This document shows positions 34,728 to 45,029 of a stretch of DNA of 64,000 nucleotides, piece after piece; the stretch's first letter is position 1, and each line of letters opens with the position of its first letter. Both the position numbers and the translations under genes were made by a program. The notes under the pieces are model-generated. The model was given only the letters and a program-made list of their open reading frames with translations, had not been told where the DNA came from and made no database searches. The DNA lies in NCBI RefSeq assembly GCF_019084045.1, contig NZ_JAHRED010000003.1, positions 1-64,000 of the forward strand, in the 5' to 3' direction. The stretch is from Paeniglutamicibacter quisquiliarum (GTDB taxonomy: Bacteria > Actinomycetota > Actinomycetes > Actinomycetales > Micrococcaceae).

Positions 34728-35031
34728 GAATTTAGATGGCACGGGAATGAACGGCCCGGGCCACTGAACAAGAAGAACGGGTGTGCCGGCCATGGATGTG
34801 GCAAGCGCACCCGTTTTTCGTGTTTCCGGCGGTCCTTCATCCATCCCTGCAAGGCAACCGATTCCCTCGATGCCTGTTGCCAGTCACCGCAAATACGGGC
34901 CGCCTCACCGAGTCGACCGGCGGTTACCTGCATCGAAGGCGCAAAGTGGCCCAAATGTGACGCGATCAGGGACTAAAGTGGCGCGAATGACACGAGGCAA
35001 CGTGTGTCACACATCTTTAGGAAGGGCAGCC

Positions 35032-36549
35032 GTGCACGATCGGATCCAATACTCCAAGTTCCTTGACCTTCGAATGACGGCCGAACAGGCCGCGGCCATG
35101 GTCAAGCCAGGCATGACGGTGGCAATGAGTGGCTTCACGGGCGCCGGCTACCCCAAGGCCGTCCCCGGCGCACTCGCCGCCCTCATGGAGCAGGAGCAGG
35201 CCGCCGGAAATCCGTTCAAGATCAACGTGCTCACCGGCGCCTCCACCGCCCCGGAGCTCGACGGGGTGCTGGCCCGGGCCGGGGGCATGGATCTGCGCCT
35301 GCCCTACATGTCGGATCCTGAGCTGCGCCGGCGCATCAACGCCGGCGAGATGGAATACATGGACATCCACCTCTCCCACGTGGCCCAGCACGCCTGGTTC
35401 GGCTTCTACGGCAAGATCGACCTGGCGATCATCGAGGTCGTGGGCATCAAGGAGGACGGCAGCCTGATCCCGTCCTCGTCGGTGGGCAACAACAAGACCT
35501 GGCTGGACATGGCCGACAAGGTCATCATCGAGGTCAACACCCAGCAGTCCGCCGCCATGGAGGGCATGCACGACATCTACTACGGCACCGCGCTGCCGCC
35601 GCGCCGCTTGCCCATCGAGATGACCACCGCCGACCAGCGCATCGGCGAGCCCTACCTGCGCGTGGACCCGGCCAAGATCGTCGCCGTGGTGGAAACCAAC
35701 GCTCCCGACCGGCTGAGCCCCTTTGCCCCTGTCGATGCGACCAGCACGCAGATCGCCGACCACCTGCTGGACTTCCTTGACCACGAGATCCGGGCAGGCC
35801 GCCTCACCGACAAGCTCCTGCCGCTGCAATCTGGCGTGGGAAACATCGCCAACGCGGTGCTCGCCGGCCTGGCCCGCGGCGGTTACAAGGGCCTGCAGGC
35901 CTACACCGAGGTCATCCAGGACGGCATGCTGTCCCTGCTCAAGGACGGGACCCTGGGATTCGCCTCTGCGACCTCCTTCTCGCTCTCGTCCGACGGCATC
36001 GACGAGTTCAATGCGCACGTGGACTTCTACCGCGAGCGGATCCTGCTGCGCCCGCAGGAAATCTCCAACCACCCCGAGCTGGTGCGCCGGCTGGGGTGCA
36101 TCGCGCTGAACGGGATGATCGAGGCCGACATCTACGGCAACGTGAACTCCACGAACGTGGTCGGCTCGCACGTCATGAACGGCATCGGCGGCTCCGGCGA
36201 CTTCGCCCGCAACGGCTACCTTTCGGTGTTCATGTCCCCGTCCACCGCCAAGGGCGGAAAGATCTCCGGCATCGTGCCGATGGCCAGCCACGTCGACCAC
36301 ACCGAGCACGACACCATGATCCTGATTACCGAGCAGGGTCTGGCCGATTTGCGCGGGCTCTCGCCCAAGCAACGCGCCCAGGTGGTCATCGACAACTGCG
36401 CCGCACCGGAGTACCGCCCGATGCTGCAGGACTACTTCGACCGGGCAAAGGTTTCCAGCTACGGCAAGCACACCCCGCACCTGCTGGGCGAGGCACTGTC
36501 CTGGCACCAGCGCTACATCGACAACGGGGACATGCGTCCGGCCAGCTAA
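35032..36549 (+). CDS. Acetyl-CoA hydrolase/succinate:acetate CoA-transferase
   Basis: 505 residues, the usual length for the family. The N-terminal domain has VKPGMTVAMSGFTGAGYPKA and the C-terminal domain SGVGNIANAVLAGLA, NSTNVVGSHVMNGIGGSGDF and ITEQGLADLRGLSPKQRAQ. It moves CoA between succinyl-CoA (or propionyl-CoA) and acetate. The catalytic glutamate lies in a segment such as AYTEVIQDG. Start set at GTG 35032, six bases after AGGAAGG; an ATG at 34987 would give an N-terminus unlike the family. An inverted repeat TGACAC-N10-GTGTCA lies directly upstream. Monocistronic with its own terminator. Confidence 0.92.
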   Translation: MHDRIQYSKFLDLRMTAEQAAAMVKPGMTVAMSGFTGAGYPKAVPGALAALMEQEQAAGNPFKINVLTGASTAPELDGVLARAGGMDLRLPYMSDPELRRRINAGEMEYMDIHLSHVAQHAWFGFYGKIDLAIIEVVGIKEDGSLIPSSSVGNNKTWLDMADKVIIEVNTQQSAAMEGMHDIYYGTALPPRRLPIEMTTADQRIGEPYLRVDPAKIVAVVETNAPDRLSPFAPVDATSTQIADHLLDFLDHEIRAGRLTDKLLPLQSGVGNIANAVLAGLARGGYKGLQAYTEVIQDGMLSLLKDGTLGFASATSFSLSSDGIDEFNAHVDFYRERILLRPQEISNHPELVRRLGCIALNGMIEADIYGNVNSTNVVGSHVMNGIGGSGDFARNGYLSVFMSPSTAKGGKISGIVPMASHVDHTEHDTMILITEQGLADLRGLSPKQRAQVVIDNCAAPEYRPMLQDYFDRAKVSSYGKHTPHLLGEALSWHQRYIDNGDMRPAS

Positions 36550-36564
36550 GGACCCGGAACCGGC

Positions 36565-36625
36565 AACGCCGGGAGCCCGTTTCGCACGCCTTCACGGCTT
36601 GGGCGAAGCGGGCTCCCGGCGTTTT
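36565..36625 (+). terminator. Terminator of the CoA-transferase gene
   Basis: Fifteen-base perfect arms (AACGCCGGGAGCCCG and complement) with a 29-base loop that extends the stem by TTCGC/GCGAA; TTTT follows. Confidence 0.8.
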
Positions 36626-36652
36626 GCCGGACCTTGACAGTCCTCGATGGAT

Positions 36653-37237
36653 TTAGGCCGGAACTGCGCTGTCCTGGTCCGTCCCGAACTCCACCGGGCG
36701 CGCCTGGTGAATGCCGTGCGGAAGCACGGTGTTCGGCTGGGCCGGGACCAGCGGAGCCAGACCCATGCCGGTGCGGTACCAGGAGGATTCCGTGGACACC
36801 CAGATGGTCATGGGAAGCCCGGTGAAGTAGCCGGTGTATTCGCGTTCGCGCGTCCACCGCGGCGATCGCTCGTAGTAACCCCACGAGGCCTGGTTGCGGT
36901 TGTCGATCACCGTGACAGGGGTCCCGCCCATGGACAGGGCGTAGGTTAGCCGCGCCTCGGCCATGTACTGGCGGATGCCCAGGCGGCGGTAGGCGGGGTG
37001 CACGAACATGCCACCGAGCTCCATGGGGCGCGGCGCCTCGGTGGGTGCCGTGACGGCGTTGTGGACGATTCCCATGCCCACCCGGGTTCCCTCGTGCAAC
37101 GCGGTGACAACGAACAAGGCATGGTCCATGCGCTCGTGCCAGCGGGCGTCGGGGTTCAGGGTGAGCGCGGACAGGGCATCGCGTTCGATGCCGGTGGGCG
37201 CGGAGTAAGACAGGGAATACTCAATGTTGGGAAGCAC
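36653..37237 (-). CDS. GNAT-family N-acetyltransferase
   Basis: 194 residues. Acetyl-CoA site MFVHPAYRRLGIRQYMAEAR matches the (R/Q)xxGx(G/A) loop in degenerate form (RRLGIRQ). It is preceded by a beta strand with AMGIV-like residues and followed by VTVIDNRNQASWGYYER, typical GNAT motif B. Start GTG 37237 chosen because GAGGA stands nine bases upstream. The acceptor is unknown. No operon partners. Confidence 0.82.
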   Translation of the reverse strand: MLPNIEYSLSYSAPTGIERDALSALTLNPDARWHERMDHALFVVTALHEGTRVGMGIVHNAVTAPTEAPRPMELGGMFVHPAYRRLGIRQYMAEARLTYALSMGGTPVTVIDNRNQASWGYYERSPRWTREREYTGYFTGLPMTIWVSTESSWYRTGMGLAPLVPAQPNTVLPHGIHQARPVEFGTDQDSAVPA

Positions 37238-37713
37238 TGGGAGCGGTCCTCTAAGCAAAAAGAGAGCGAACAAAAGAAGTGGTTCCCGGAATTACGCCGG
37301 GCCGGTTCTTTGGCCGGTAGGGGACCGCTGCCGGCGGTTCCCGGCAGCTTCCTTGTAGGGCCCAGTTTGGGCGTCGAAGAATTCGACAGTGAAATTATTA
37401 CCCGCCGAAAGCCCTGTTGTAAACACGGCTTTGGGGCGACTCGCCGTCCGCTTCGAAAGCTCCGTCGCGAGACACTGTCCCGGACCCCGAAATCCCCCGG
37501 AATATCAAGGGTTTTGGTGCTATTGCAGGACCGCGGATTCACCAACAATTCACCCGTTGCTTTTGCGTCCGGGCGTGGCCCCGGCAGCGAGCGATCGGCG
37601 CTGCGGCGGCGCGGGCCTGCGTGGGCCGGAACGCGGAAACATCTCGCGCCGATTTGGCGTGCACCGAGGTGCTCGGCTAATCTTGCTAGGTACTCCCTTG
37701 GGAGTGGCAGCAC
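37238..37713. other. 476-base stretch between a GNAT gene and tRNA-Val
   Basis: No convincing gene on either strand. A short hairpin (GCTGCCGG-N6-CCGGCAGC, 37327-37348) is present. The 3' end should hold the tRNA-Val promoter. Confidence 0.5.
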
Positions 37714-37790
37714 GGTTCTTTAGCTCAGTTGGTTAGAGCGCTCGCTTCACACGCGAGAGGTCAGCAGTTCGAGTCTGCTAAGAACCACCA
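37714..37790 (+). tRNA. tRNA-Val (anticodon CAC)
   Basis: Acceptor GGTTCTT pairs with AAGAACC; anticodon stem CTCGC/GCGAG with loop TTCACAC, anticodon CAC; the T arm has AGTTCGAGTCT. Discriminator A and CCA are encoded. Confidence 0.96.
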
Positions 37791-37793
37791 ACA

Positions 37794-37825
37794 GAAAGGA
37801 ACCCCGGATTTCCGGGGTTCCTTTC
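37794..37825 (+). terminator. Terminator of tRNA-Val
   Basis: Fourteen-base perfect stem (GAAAGGAACCCCGG and complement) with loop ATTT, three bases after the CCA. Confidence 0.85.
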
Positions 37826-37865
37826 GTTGTTAGTGGCGGCTTCCGCCGCAATGGCGGGCCCGGGC

Positions 37866-38924
37866 CTACTTGGCCTCGAGCATCTCCAGGACCAGGGGCT
37901 TGACCTTGGTGCCGAGCAATTCAATGCTGCGCATCATGGTCTCGTGGGGCAGCGAGCCGGCCGAATACTTGATGTCGGCGCGTGAGAGCCCGAGACCGCT
38001 CGCAAAGTGGGCAATCTTCCTGGCCACGGTCTCCGGGCTGCCGGCCAGCAGCGAGCCCTCGGGACCGGCCGAGGCCTCGAAGCGCATGCGGCTGGCCGGC
38101 GGCCAGCCGCGCTCGGCGCCCAGCCGGTCCATGGTGGTCTTGTAGTGCGGCCACAACAGGTCCAGCGCCTCCTGGTCGCTGTCGGCAACCAATCCGTGGA
38201 AGTGCGCACCGATGCGCTGGGGCCGGTGCCCGAACTCCTCCAGCGAGCGCTTGTACAGCCGCGTCAGCGGCTCGAAGGCCATCGGCTGCCCACCGATGAT
38301 GGCCAGGAACAGCGGCAGGCCGTGCCGTGCCGCGCGCACCACCGATTCGGGGCTGCCGCCAACACCCACCCAGGCATCCAGGGTGCCGTTTTCAATCGGC
38401 GGGTAGACCGCCTGGTTCCGCAGTGCGGAGCGGGTCTGGCCGGACCAGCTCACGGGCTCGCCCTTGCGCAGCTTGGCGAAGAGCGCGAGCTTCTCCTCGA
38501 AGAGCAGCTCGTAGTCGGAGAGCTCGTAGCCAAAAAGCGGGAACGACTCAATGAAGGAGCCGCGCCCCAGGATGACTTCGGCGCGGCCGTTGGACAGGCC
38601 GTCGACAGTTGCGAAGCGCTCGTAGACGCGCACCGGGTCATCTGAGCTCAACACCGTCACAGCGGAGCCCAGCTTGATCTTCTCGGTCACCGAGGCAATG
38701 GCGCCCAGGACCACCTCGGGCGCGGAGACCGAGTAGTCGTCGCGGTGGTGTTCGCCCACCCCAAAGAAATCCAGTCCCGCGGCCTCGGCGGCCCTGGCCT
38801 CGGCGACCACGTTGCGAAGGACCTGGGACGGGTGCAGCGGCTGGCCGCTGGCGTCGTTGGTGATGTCGCCGAAGGTCTCGATGCCGATCTCAAATTGCTG
38901 GGTGTTCGGGGTGGATTCACTCAT
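37866..38924 (-). CDS. LLM-class flavin-dependent oxidoreductase
   Basis: 352 residues, bacterial luciferase-like TIM barrel. EAAGLDFFGVGEHHRDDYSV is the family's early flavin/substrate segment, KIKLGSAVTVLSSDDPVRVYE and NGRAEVILGRGSF follow in order. It uses FMN or F420 to oxidise an unknown substrate. ATG start. Divergent from thrE; no pathway neighbours. Confidence 0.87.
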   Translation of the reverse strand: MSESTPNTQQFEIGIETFGDITNDASGQPLHPSQVLRNVVAEARAAEAAGLDFFGVGEHHRDDYSVSAPEVVLGAIASVTEKIKLGSAVTVLSSDDPVRVYERFATVDGLSNGRAEVILGRGSFIESFPLFGYELSDYELLFEEKLALFAKLRKGEPVSWSGQTRSALRNQAVYPPIENGTLDAWVGVGGSPESVVRAARHGLPLFLAIIGGQPMAFEPLTRLYKRSLEEFGHRPQRIGAHFHGLVADSDQEALDLLWPHYKTTMDRLGAERGWPPASRMRFEASAGPEGSLLAGSPETVARKIAHFASGLGLSRADIKYSAGSLPHETMMRSIELLGTKVKPLVLEMLEAK

Positions 38925-39123
38925 GGTTTCCCGTCGCTCTCCTGTCGAAAGTTATATGCGTTTGCATTCATTATGGCTCAACTCCGGGCATGGCGCGGAT
39001 ATTCCCGGGGCAGGTGCGGGCACTGTGTCCAAACAGTCAAATGTGAGTTGTGCGGTCCGTGGATCAATGCACCATAAAGCGGCGGTATGGTGGTGGAAAC
39101 AAGCGCAATCGACAGGAGGAAGC

Positions 39124-40938
39124 GTGTCTTCAGGTAAGGGGCCGGACACCGCCGCCCCGGCATCCCCGGGCGAGGATCCCAACCCGCAGGTCTCGAGCAT
39201 TCGCCGCGTCCAGGCGCGGGAAATGGTCCACATCACCCAGGCCCTGAAGGACGCTGCCGCGCACGCGCAAAACGCCCCGAAGTTCCCCGCCATCGACGCG
39301 CCCGCCGCCGGCACGCCGGTTGTCGAACCGACGCCCACGAAACCCGTCGCCAAGCAAGAAGCTAAGCCCTCGGGTCGTCCGGCCGGCAAGCGACCAAGCG
39401 GCACCAAGCCGCCCAAGGCGCCGAAACCGGCCAAGCCCGCCAAGCGGCCCCGGCCCACCACCCTGGCCCAGGACGCCATCAACGCGAAGACCGGGCAGGT
39501 AGGCATCACGTCCAGCGGCGCGCCGGCCCTGCCGCCGCGCGCCAACCCCACCGCCAAGCGCATGATCTCGCGCTGGCTGGCCTCCGACACCCCGCCCACC
39601 CAGGCGTTCAACATCGTCGAGCGGCTCAAGGGGACCCCCTATGCCAACCCGAAGGTGAACGCTGCGCAGGATGCCTCGGCGCGCAAGACCCTGGAATTCG
39701 CACTTGACCTTGCCGAAACCATGTTCCGCTACGGTGCCGGTGCCCTGGAAGTGGAAACCAGTGTCATTGCCGTGACGGCCGCCCTCGGGCTGAGCTACAC
39801 GGACGTGGACATCACCAACCAGTCGATCCACCTGAACTTCGCCCCGCCGGAGGGCGAGTCGTTTTCCATGCTGCGCGTGGTGCGGTCCTGGACCAACAAC
39901 TTTGCCGGACTGGCGGAGGTCCACCGGCTGGTTTCCGACATCGTCTCCGGCGGCGTGACCCGGCAGCAGTCGGTGGACAGGTTGCGGGAGATCTCGCGTC
40001 GGCCCAAGCCCTTCCCGCGCTGGATGATCGCCTCGGCCTCCGGCGCCTTTGCCGCCCTCTTCGTGATCTTCATCGGCGGATCCCTGCCCGGGGCCGTCCT
40101 GGCTTTCGTCTCATCCCTGGCGGTCGGACAGATCATCAAGCACGCCGCACGCTGGCGGGTGCCGGAGTTCTTCTCGGTTGCCACCGCCAGCTTCGCCGTC
40201 ACGGCCATTGCGGTGCTCTTCCACGCCCTGAACGCGCCCATGGACCCGGCGCTGGTAGTGGCAGGCGGCATCCTGCTGCTGTTGCCCTCGGCCAGGTTTG
40301 TCTCAGCCCTGCAAGATGCGATCAACGGGTTCCCTGTCACCGCGGCCGGACGGTTCTTCTCCGCCGCGCTGACGTATGCCGCGATCCTGACCGGCATCAT
40401 GACGGCATTGGTGGGAGGCGAGCTGCTCGGCGCCCCGGAACTGGACGTGCGGGTCATCGACACGATTTCCTATCCCGGCTGGCTGCTGGCGGCCCTGGTG
40501 GTGGCGGCTGTCATCATGGGCGCGATCACCGAACAATCGGAGCCCAAGCTCCTGCTGCCCACCGGCGGAATCGCCCTGCTGGGCTACCTGATCCTGCTGG
40601 GCATCCAGGCACTGGGAGTGGGCGACAGGGCCGCGCCCGCGGTCGCGGCGACCTTCGTCGGCCTGGCCGGGCGCTGGGTGGCCTACAAGATGGGGGCCCC
40701 GCAGCTGGTGCTCGCCGCCCCCGCCATCGTGTTCCTGCTGCCCGGGCTGATGATCTTCCGGTCCATGTACGGGATCGTCTTCGAGATCGACGACATGAAC
40801 TCGGCCATCGTGCAGATGTTCACGGCGTTCACCATCATGATGGCGATTGCCGGGGGCGTGGTCTTCGGCGACACCATCGCCCGCCCGCTGATCGGCGCCG
40901 AGGTGCTGGCCGAGCGCCGCAACATCCGCCGCCGCTAG
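39124..40938 (+). CDS. Threonine/serine exporter ThrE-like
   Basis: 604 residues. The N-terminal 150 residues are cytosolic and rich in Lys, Pro and Ala. Then comes the ThrE domain (DUF1212): FALDLAETMFRYGAGALEVE and the histidine-less VTAALGLSYTDVDITNQSI. The C-terminal half has about ten membrane helices, including the second ThrE domain after residue 450. It should export L-threonine and L-serine. Start GTG with AGGAGGAAGC immediately upstream. C. glutamicum ThrE is shorter; the basic extension is unusual. Its TAG stop shares CTAG with ung. Confidence 0.87.
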   Translation: MSSGKGPDTAAPASPGEDPNPQVSSIRRVQAREMVHITQALKDAAAHAQNAPKFPAIDAPAAGTPVVEPTPTKPVAKQEAKPSGRPAGKRPSGTKPPKAPKPAKPAKRPRPTTLAQDAINAKTGQVGITSSGAPALPPRANPTAKRMISRWLASDTPPTQAFNIVERLKGTPYANPKVNAAQDASARKTLEFALDLAETMFRYGAGALEVETSVIAVTAALGLSYTDVDITNQSIHLNFAPPEGESFSMLRVVRSWTNNFAGLAEVHRLVSDIVSGGVTRQQSVDRLREISRRPKPFPRWMIASASGAFAALFVIFIGGSLPGAVLAFVSSLAVGQIIKHAARWRVPEFFSVATASFAVTAIAVLFHALNAPMDPALVVAGGILLLLPSARFVSALQDAINGFPVTAAGRFFSAALTYAAILTGIMTALVGGELLGAPELDVRVIDTISYPGWLLAALVVAAVIMGAITEQSEPKLLLPTGGIALLGYLILLGIQALGVGDRAAPAVAATFVGLAGRWVAYKMGAPQLVLAAPAIVFLLPGLMIFRSMYGIVFEIDDMNSAIVQMFTAFTIMMAIAGGVVFGDTIARPLIGAEVLAERRNIRRR

Positions 40939-41717
40939 GCCCTGGGCACCGCCAGCGGAAGCGCCCAGTCGATGGGGGCGCCGCCGGCCGCCACCAGCAA
41001 TTCGTTGGCACGGGTAAAGGGCCTGGAGCCGAAGAAACCGTGCCGCGCCGAAAGCGGTGAGGGGTGGGCGGAGGCAATGATCGGGATTGGGCCCAGCGCC
41101 GGTGCCAGCGCCTGGGCGTCCTTTCCCCACAGGATCGCCGCCAGCGGGCCCCCGCGCGCGGCCAGGGCGGACATGGCGGCGTCGGTGACTGCCTCCCAGC
41201 CCAGCTTCCGGTGCGACCCCGCGGCGCCTGCACCCACCGTCAACACCCGGTTCAGCAGCACCACGCCCTGGTCGGCCCATGCGGAGAGGTCCCCGTGGGC
41301 CGGGATCGGCGCCCCGGTGTCCTCGTGCAGCTCAAGGTAGATGTTCTTCAGGCTGCGCGGCAGCGGGCGGACCTGCGGCAGCGCGGAAAAGCTCAGCCCC
41401 ATGGAATGCCCCGGCGTGGGGTAGGGGTCCTGCCCCATGATCAGCACCCGGGCCTCGGACAGCGGGCGGCTGAAGGCCCGCAGGATGTCCGGGGGCGCAG
41501 GGAGGATGCGCTCGCCGGAGGAGCGCCTGCGCTCCAGCTCCCGCGCCAGGGACACCATGTTGCCTTCCACCGGCGCCAGCGCCTCTGCCCAGTCGGCAGC
41601 CACGTAGCCGCCCGCCACGGCCGCGGCGAGCCCGTGGCCGAAGGGGAAGGCGGTGGTGTCGGGTGTCGGCTCGGGGAGCTCGAAGAGGGGCGTTTCGCGG
41701 GTGTCCATGACATACAT
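40935..41717 (-). CDS. ung: Uracil-DNA glycosylase, family 1
   Basis: 260 residues. Water-activating loop MGQDPYPTPGHSMGLSFS carries the catalytic Asp; the DNA-intercalation loop HPSPLSARHGFFGSRPF holds the catalytic His. It removes uracil from DNA. An ATG three codons into the chosen start is an alternative; neither has a strong ribosome site. Convergent with the ThrE gene, with overlapping stop codons at CTAG 40935-40938. Confidence 0.93.
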   Translation of the reverse strand: MYVMDTRETPLFELPEPTPDTTAFPFGHGLAAAVAGGYVAADWAEALAPVEGNMVSLARELERRRSSGERILPAPPDILRAFSRPLSEARVLIMGQDPYPTPGHSMGLSFSALPQVRPLPRSLKNIYLELHEDTGAPIPAHGDLSAWADQGVVLLNRVLTVGAGAAGSHRKLGWEAVTDAAMSALAARGGPLAAILWGKDAQALAPALGPIPIIASAHPSPLSARHGFFGSRPFTRANELLVAAGGAPIDWALPLAVPRA

Positions 41718-41844
41718 TGTGGGCAGATGCCCAGCCGGATGGGCAAACGGTTTGCGGGGGCGACACGTTAGAATAGTTACAGTTGGGGCAGATTGCCCGG
41801 TAGTTCGCCGTGAACCGGGGAACCGGATTGTTGAGGGAAGTGCA

Positions 41845-42141
41845 ATGTCATCCGAGGCACTTGGGCTGGAGTTCGAGCTTGACGAATCCAGCGGTCTGGA
41901 CGAGCGTTCCCAGCGGATTCTCGCGCTGGAACGCCAGTGGTGGAAGTACGCCGGAGCCAAGGAGCAAGCCATCTCGGAGCTGTTTTCCATCTCCCCGACC
42001 AACTACTACCAATTGCTGAACACGCTCATCGACACGGACGCGGCACTGGCCCATGACCCCATGCTGGTCAAGCGATTGCGTAGACTACGAACGACGAGGC
42101 ATCGCGCTCGGTCGGCGAAACGGCTCGGATCCGAGGCATGA
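41845..42141 (+). CDS. DUF3263 domain protein
   Basis: 98 residues, small cytosolic, basic C-terminus (RLRRLRTTRHRARSAKRLG). LDERSQRILALERQWWKYAG and ISPTNYYQLLN are characteristic of this actinobacterial family, which looks like a helix-turn-helix (sigma-70 region 4-like) DNA-binding fold: ERQWWKYAGAKEQAISELFSISP. Start ATG follows GAGGGA. It precedes the LytR_C protein gene by 94 bases on the same strand, a pairing usual in Actinobacteria as I know it. Confidence 0.8.
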   Translation: MSSEALGLEFELDESSGLDERSQRILALERQWWKYAGAKEQAISELFSISPTNYYQLLNTLIDTDAALAHDPMLVKRLRRLRTTRHRARSAKRLGSEA

Positions 42142-42235
42142 TTGCAACGCACGTCTGGCGTTTCGGGGCCAGGCCGCACTTGTATTCCTGCACCCGCGCA
42201 TGCCCACATTGCAAGCCACATCACCGAGGACGGGC

Positions 42236-42904
42236 ATGACCAACTATCCGCGCGATGAATTTGATCGCGTCCCAGAGTTCAGCAACCGTAGCGGATCGCA
42301 CCGCGAAAACGGCTGGGCTGCCGCCGCATCCGTGGGCGGGGCCCGATCCGGCTTGCGTTGGCTGATGGTTTTCGGGGCCATTGCCCTGGTCGTGGGACTC
42401 TTCTCCTTCATGGTCCTGCCCAAGTTCACGGGCACCCCAACCGATCCGGCATCCGTTGCCGCCAGCTCCTCGGACGCGCAGGAGGCCACGGCGTCTTCCG
42501 AGGCAGCGGAATCGCCTTCCGAGTCCGAATCGCCGTCCGAGGCCAGCGAAACGCCTGCCGAAAGCGAATCGGCCGAGCCCACCGAAGCAAGCTCCTCCGC
42601 CGAGTCCAGCGAAAGCCCCCTGCCGGAAGACGCTGACACCTCCATGGCCATGGGCGTCTACAACGGCGCGAAGGTCGGCGGCCTTGCCGGCAAGGCGCGT
42701 ACCGAGCTGCAGAACGCCGGGTTCAGCAACGTCGCGGCTTCCAACTGGACCAAGAAGGTCACCTACTCCACGGTCTACTACCGCTCAGAGACCCACCGGG
42801 CCACCGCGGAGGCCGCGGCCGCGGAATTGGACATCACCTCGGTCATGCAGAGCGCAAACATCCCGGGCAATATCGCCATCGTGCTGGGAAGCAACTTCCG
42901 CTAG
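42236..42904 (+). CDS. LytR_C domain membrane protein
   Basis: 222 residues. One membrane helix near residues 42-62 (WLMVFGAIALVVGLFSFMVL), then a low-complexity Ser/Glu/Ala/Pro spacer (about 75-135) that would span the wall, and a C-terminal LytR_C domain (about 140-222: MGVYNGAKVGGLAGKARTEL). It should sit outside the membrane, helping cell-wall polymer attachment or sensing. GAGGA precedes the ATG. Confidence 0.82.
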   Translation: MTNYPRDEFDRVPEFSNRSGSHRENGWAAAASVGGARSGLRWLMVFGAIALVVGLFSFMVLPKFTGTPTDPASVAASSSDAQEATASSEAAESPSESESPSEASETPAESESAEPTEASSSAESSESPLPEDADTSMAMGVYNGAKVGGLAGKARTELQNAGFSNVAASNWTKKVTYSTVYYRSETHRATAEAAAAELDITSVMQSANIPGNIAIVLGSNFR

Positions 42905-42945
42905 GGAGCGCAGCGCCGCAATACGCTTACGGCAAAGACCCACAG

Positions 42946-42972
42946 CTTGCACTCCGAGTGGTTGAGTGCCAA
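42946..42972. promoter_or_regulatory. CIRCE element 1 (HrcA site)
   Basis: CTTGCACTC-N9-GAGTGCCAA matches the CIRCE consensus TTAGCACTC-N9-GAGTGCTAA at 15 of 18 arm positions, with the exact nine-base spacer. Upstream of groL. Confidence 0.85.
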
Positions 42973-42980
42973 GATTTGTA

Positions 42981-43007
42981 TTAGCACTCGCATGCCCCGA
43001 CTGCTAA
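42981..43007. promoter_or_regulatory. CIRCE element 2 (HrcA site)
   Basis: TTAGCACTC-N9-GACTGCTAA matches the consensus at 17 of 18 arm positions. It lies eight bases after element 1, so two HrcA dimers could bind side by side. Confidence 0.9.
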
Positions 43008-43178
43008 TTCGATCGAAGATTCGACCGACTACGTGCGGCTTCGGGGCGGTGTTTGAGTGAGTCCTTGACCAGGGCAGCGAGAAGCTTTTGCGATCGTCCC
43101 ATGACATCGTGGATTCTTCGTCCGTCGCGGGCGTTGCCTCAGGTCGTAGATACGCATGAACGTCCCGAAAGGACATAA

Positions 43179-44822
<1,644 letters not shown>

Positions 44823-44887
44823 TCCCCCCTGCCTACCGCGCCTGCCTGCGTTAGCAGCATCTGGCTAATACCGTGAGCCGCTTTCCC

Positions 44888-44927
44888 GCGGTGCACCGTT
44901 CCTCCCCACGGGAGGACGGTACACCGC
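44888..44927 (+). terminator. Terminator of groL
   Basis: Stem of about 18 pairs with one bulge (GCGGTGCACCGTTCCTCCC against GGGAGGACGGTACACCGC) and a three-base loop, about 65 bases past groL. Confidence 0.75.
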
Positions 44928-45029
44928 CCGGGAAGGCGGCTTGCCGCTTTAACAAGGAAGCGACGGGAAAACGGACGCCGCGAAAACGCCCTGCTCCCGG
45001 TGCACGGCGCGCCGGAATAGGATGGGGCC

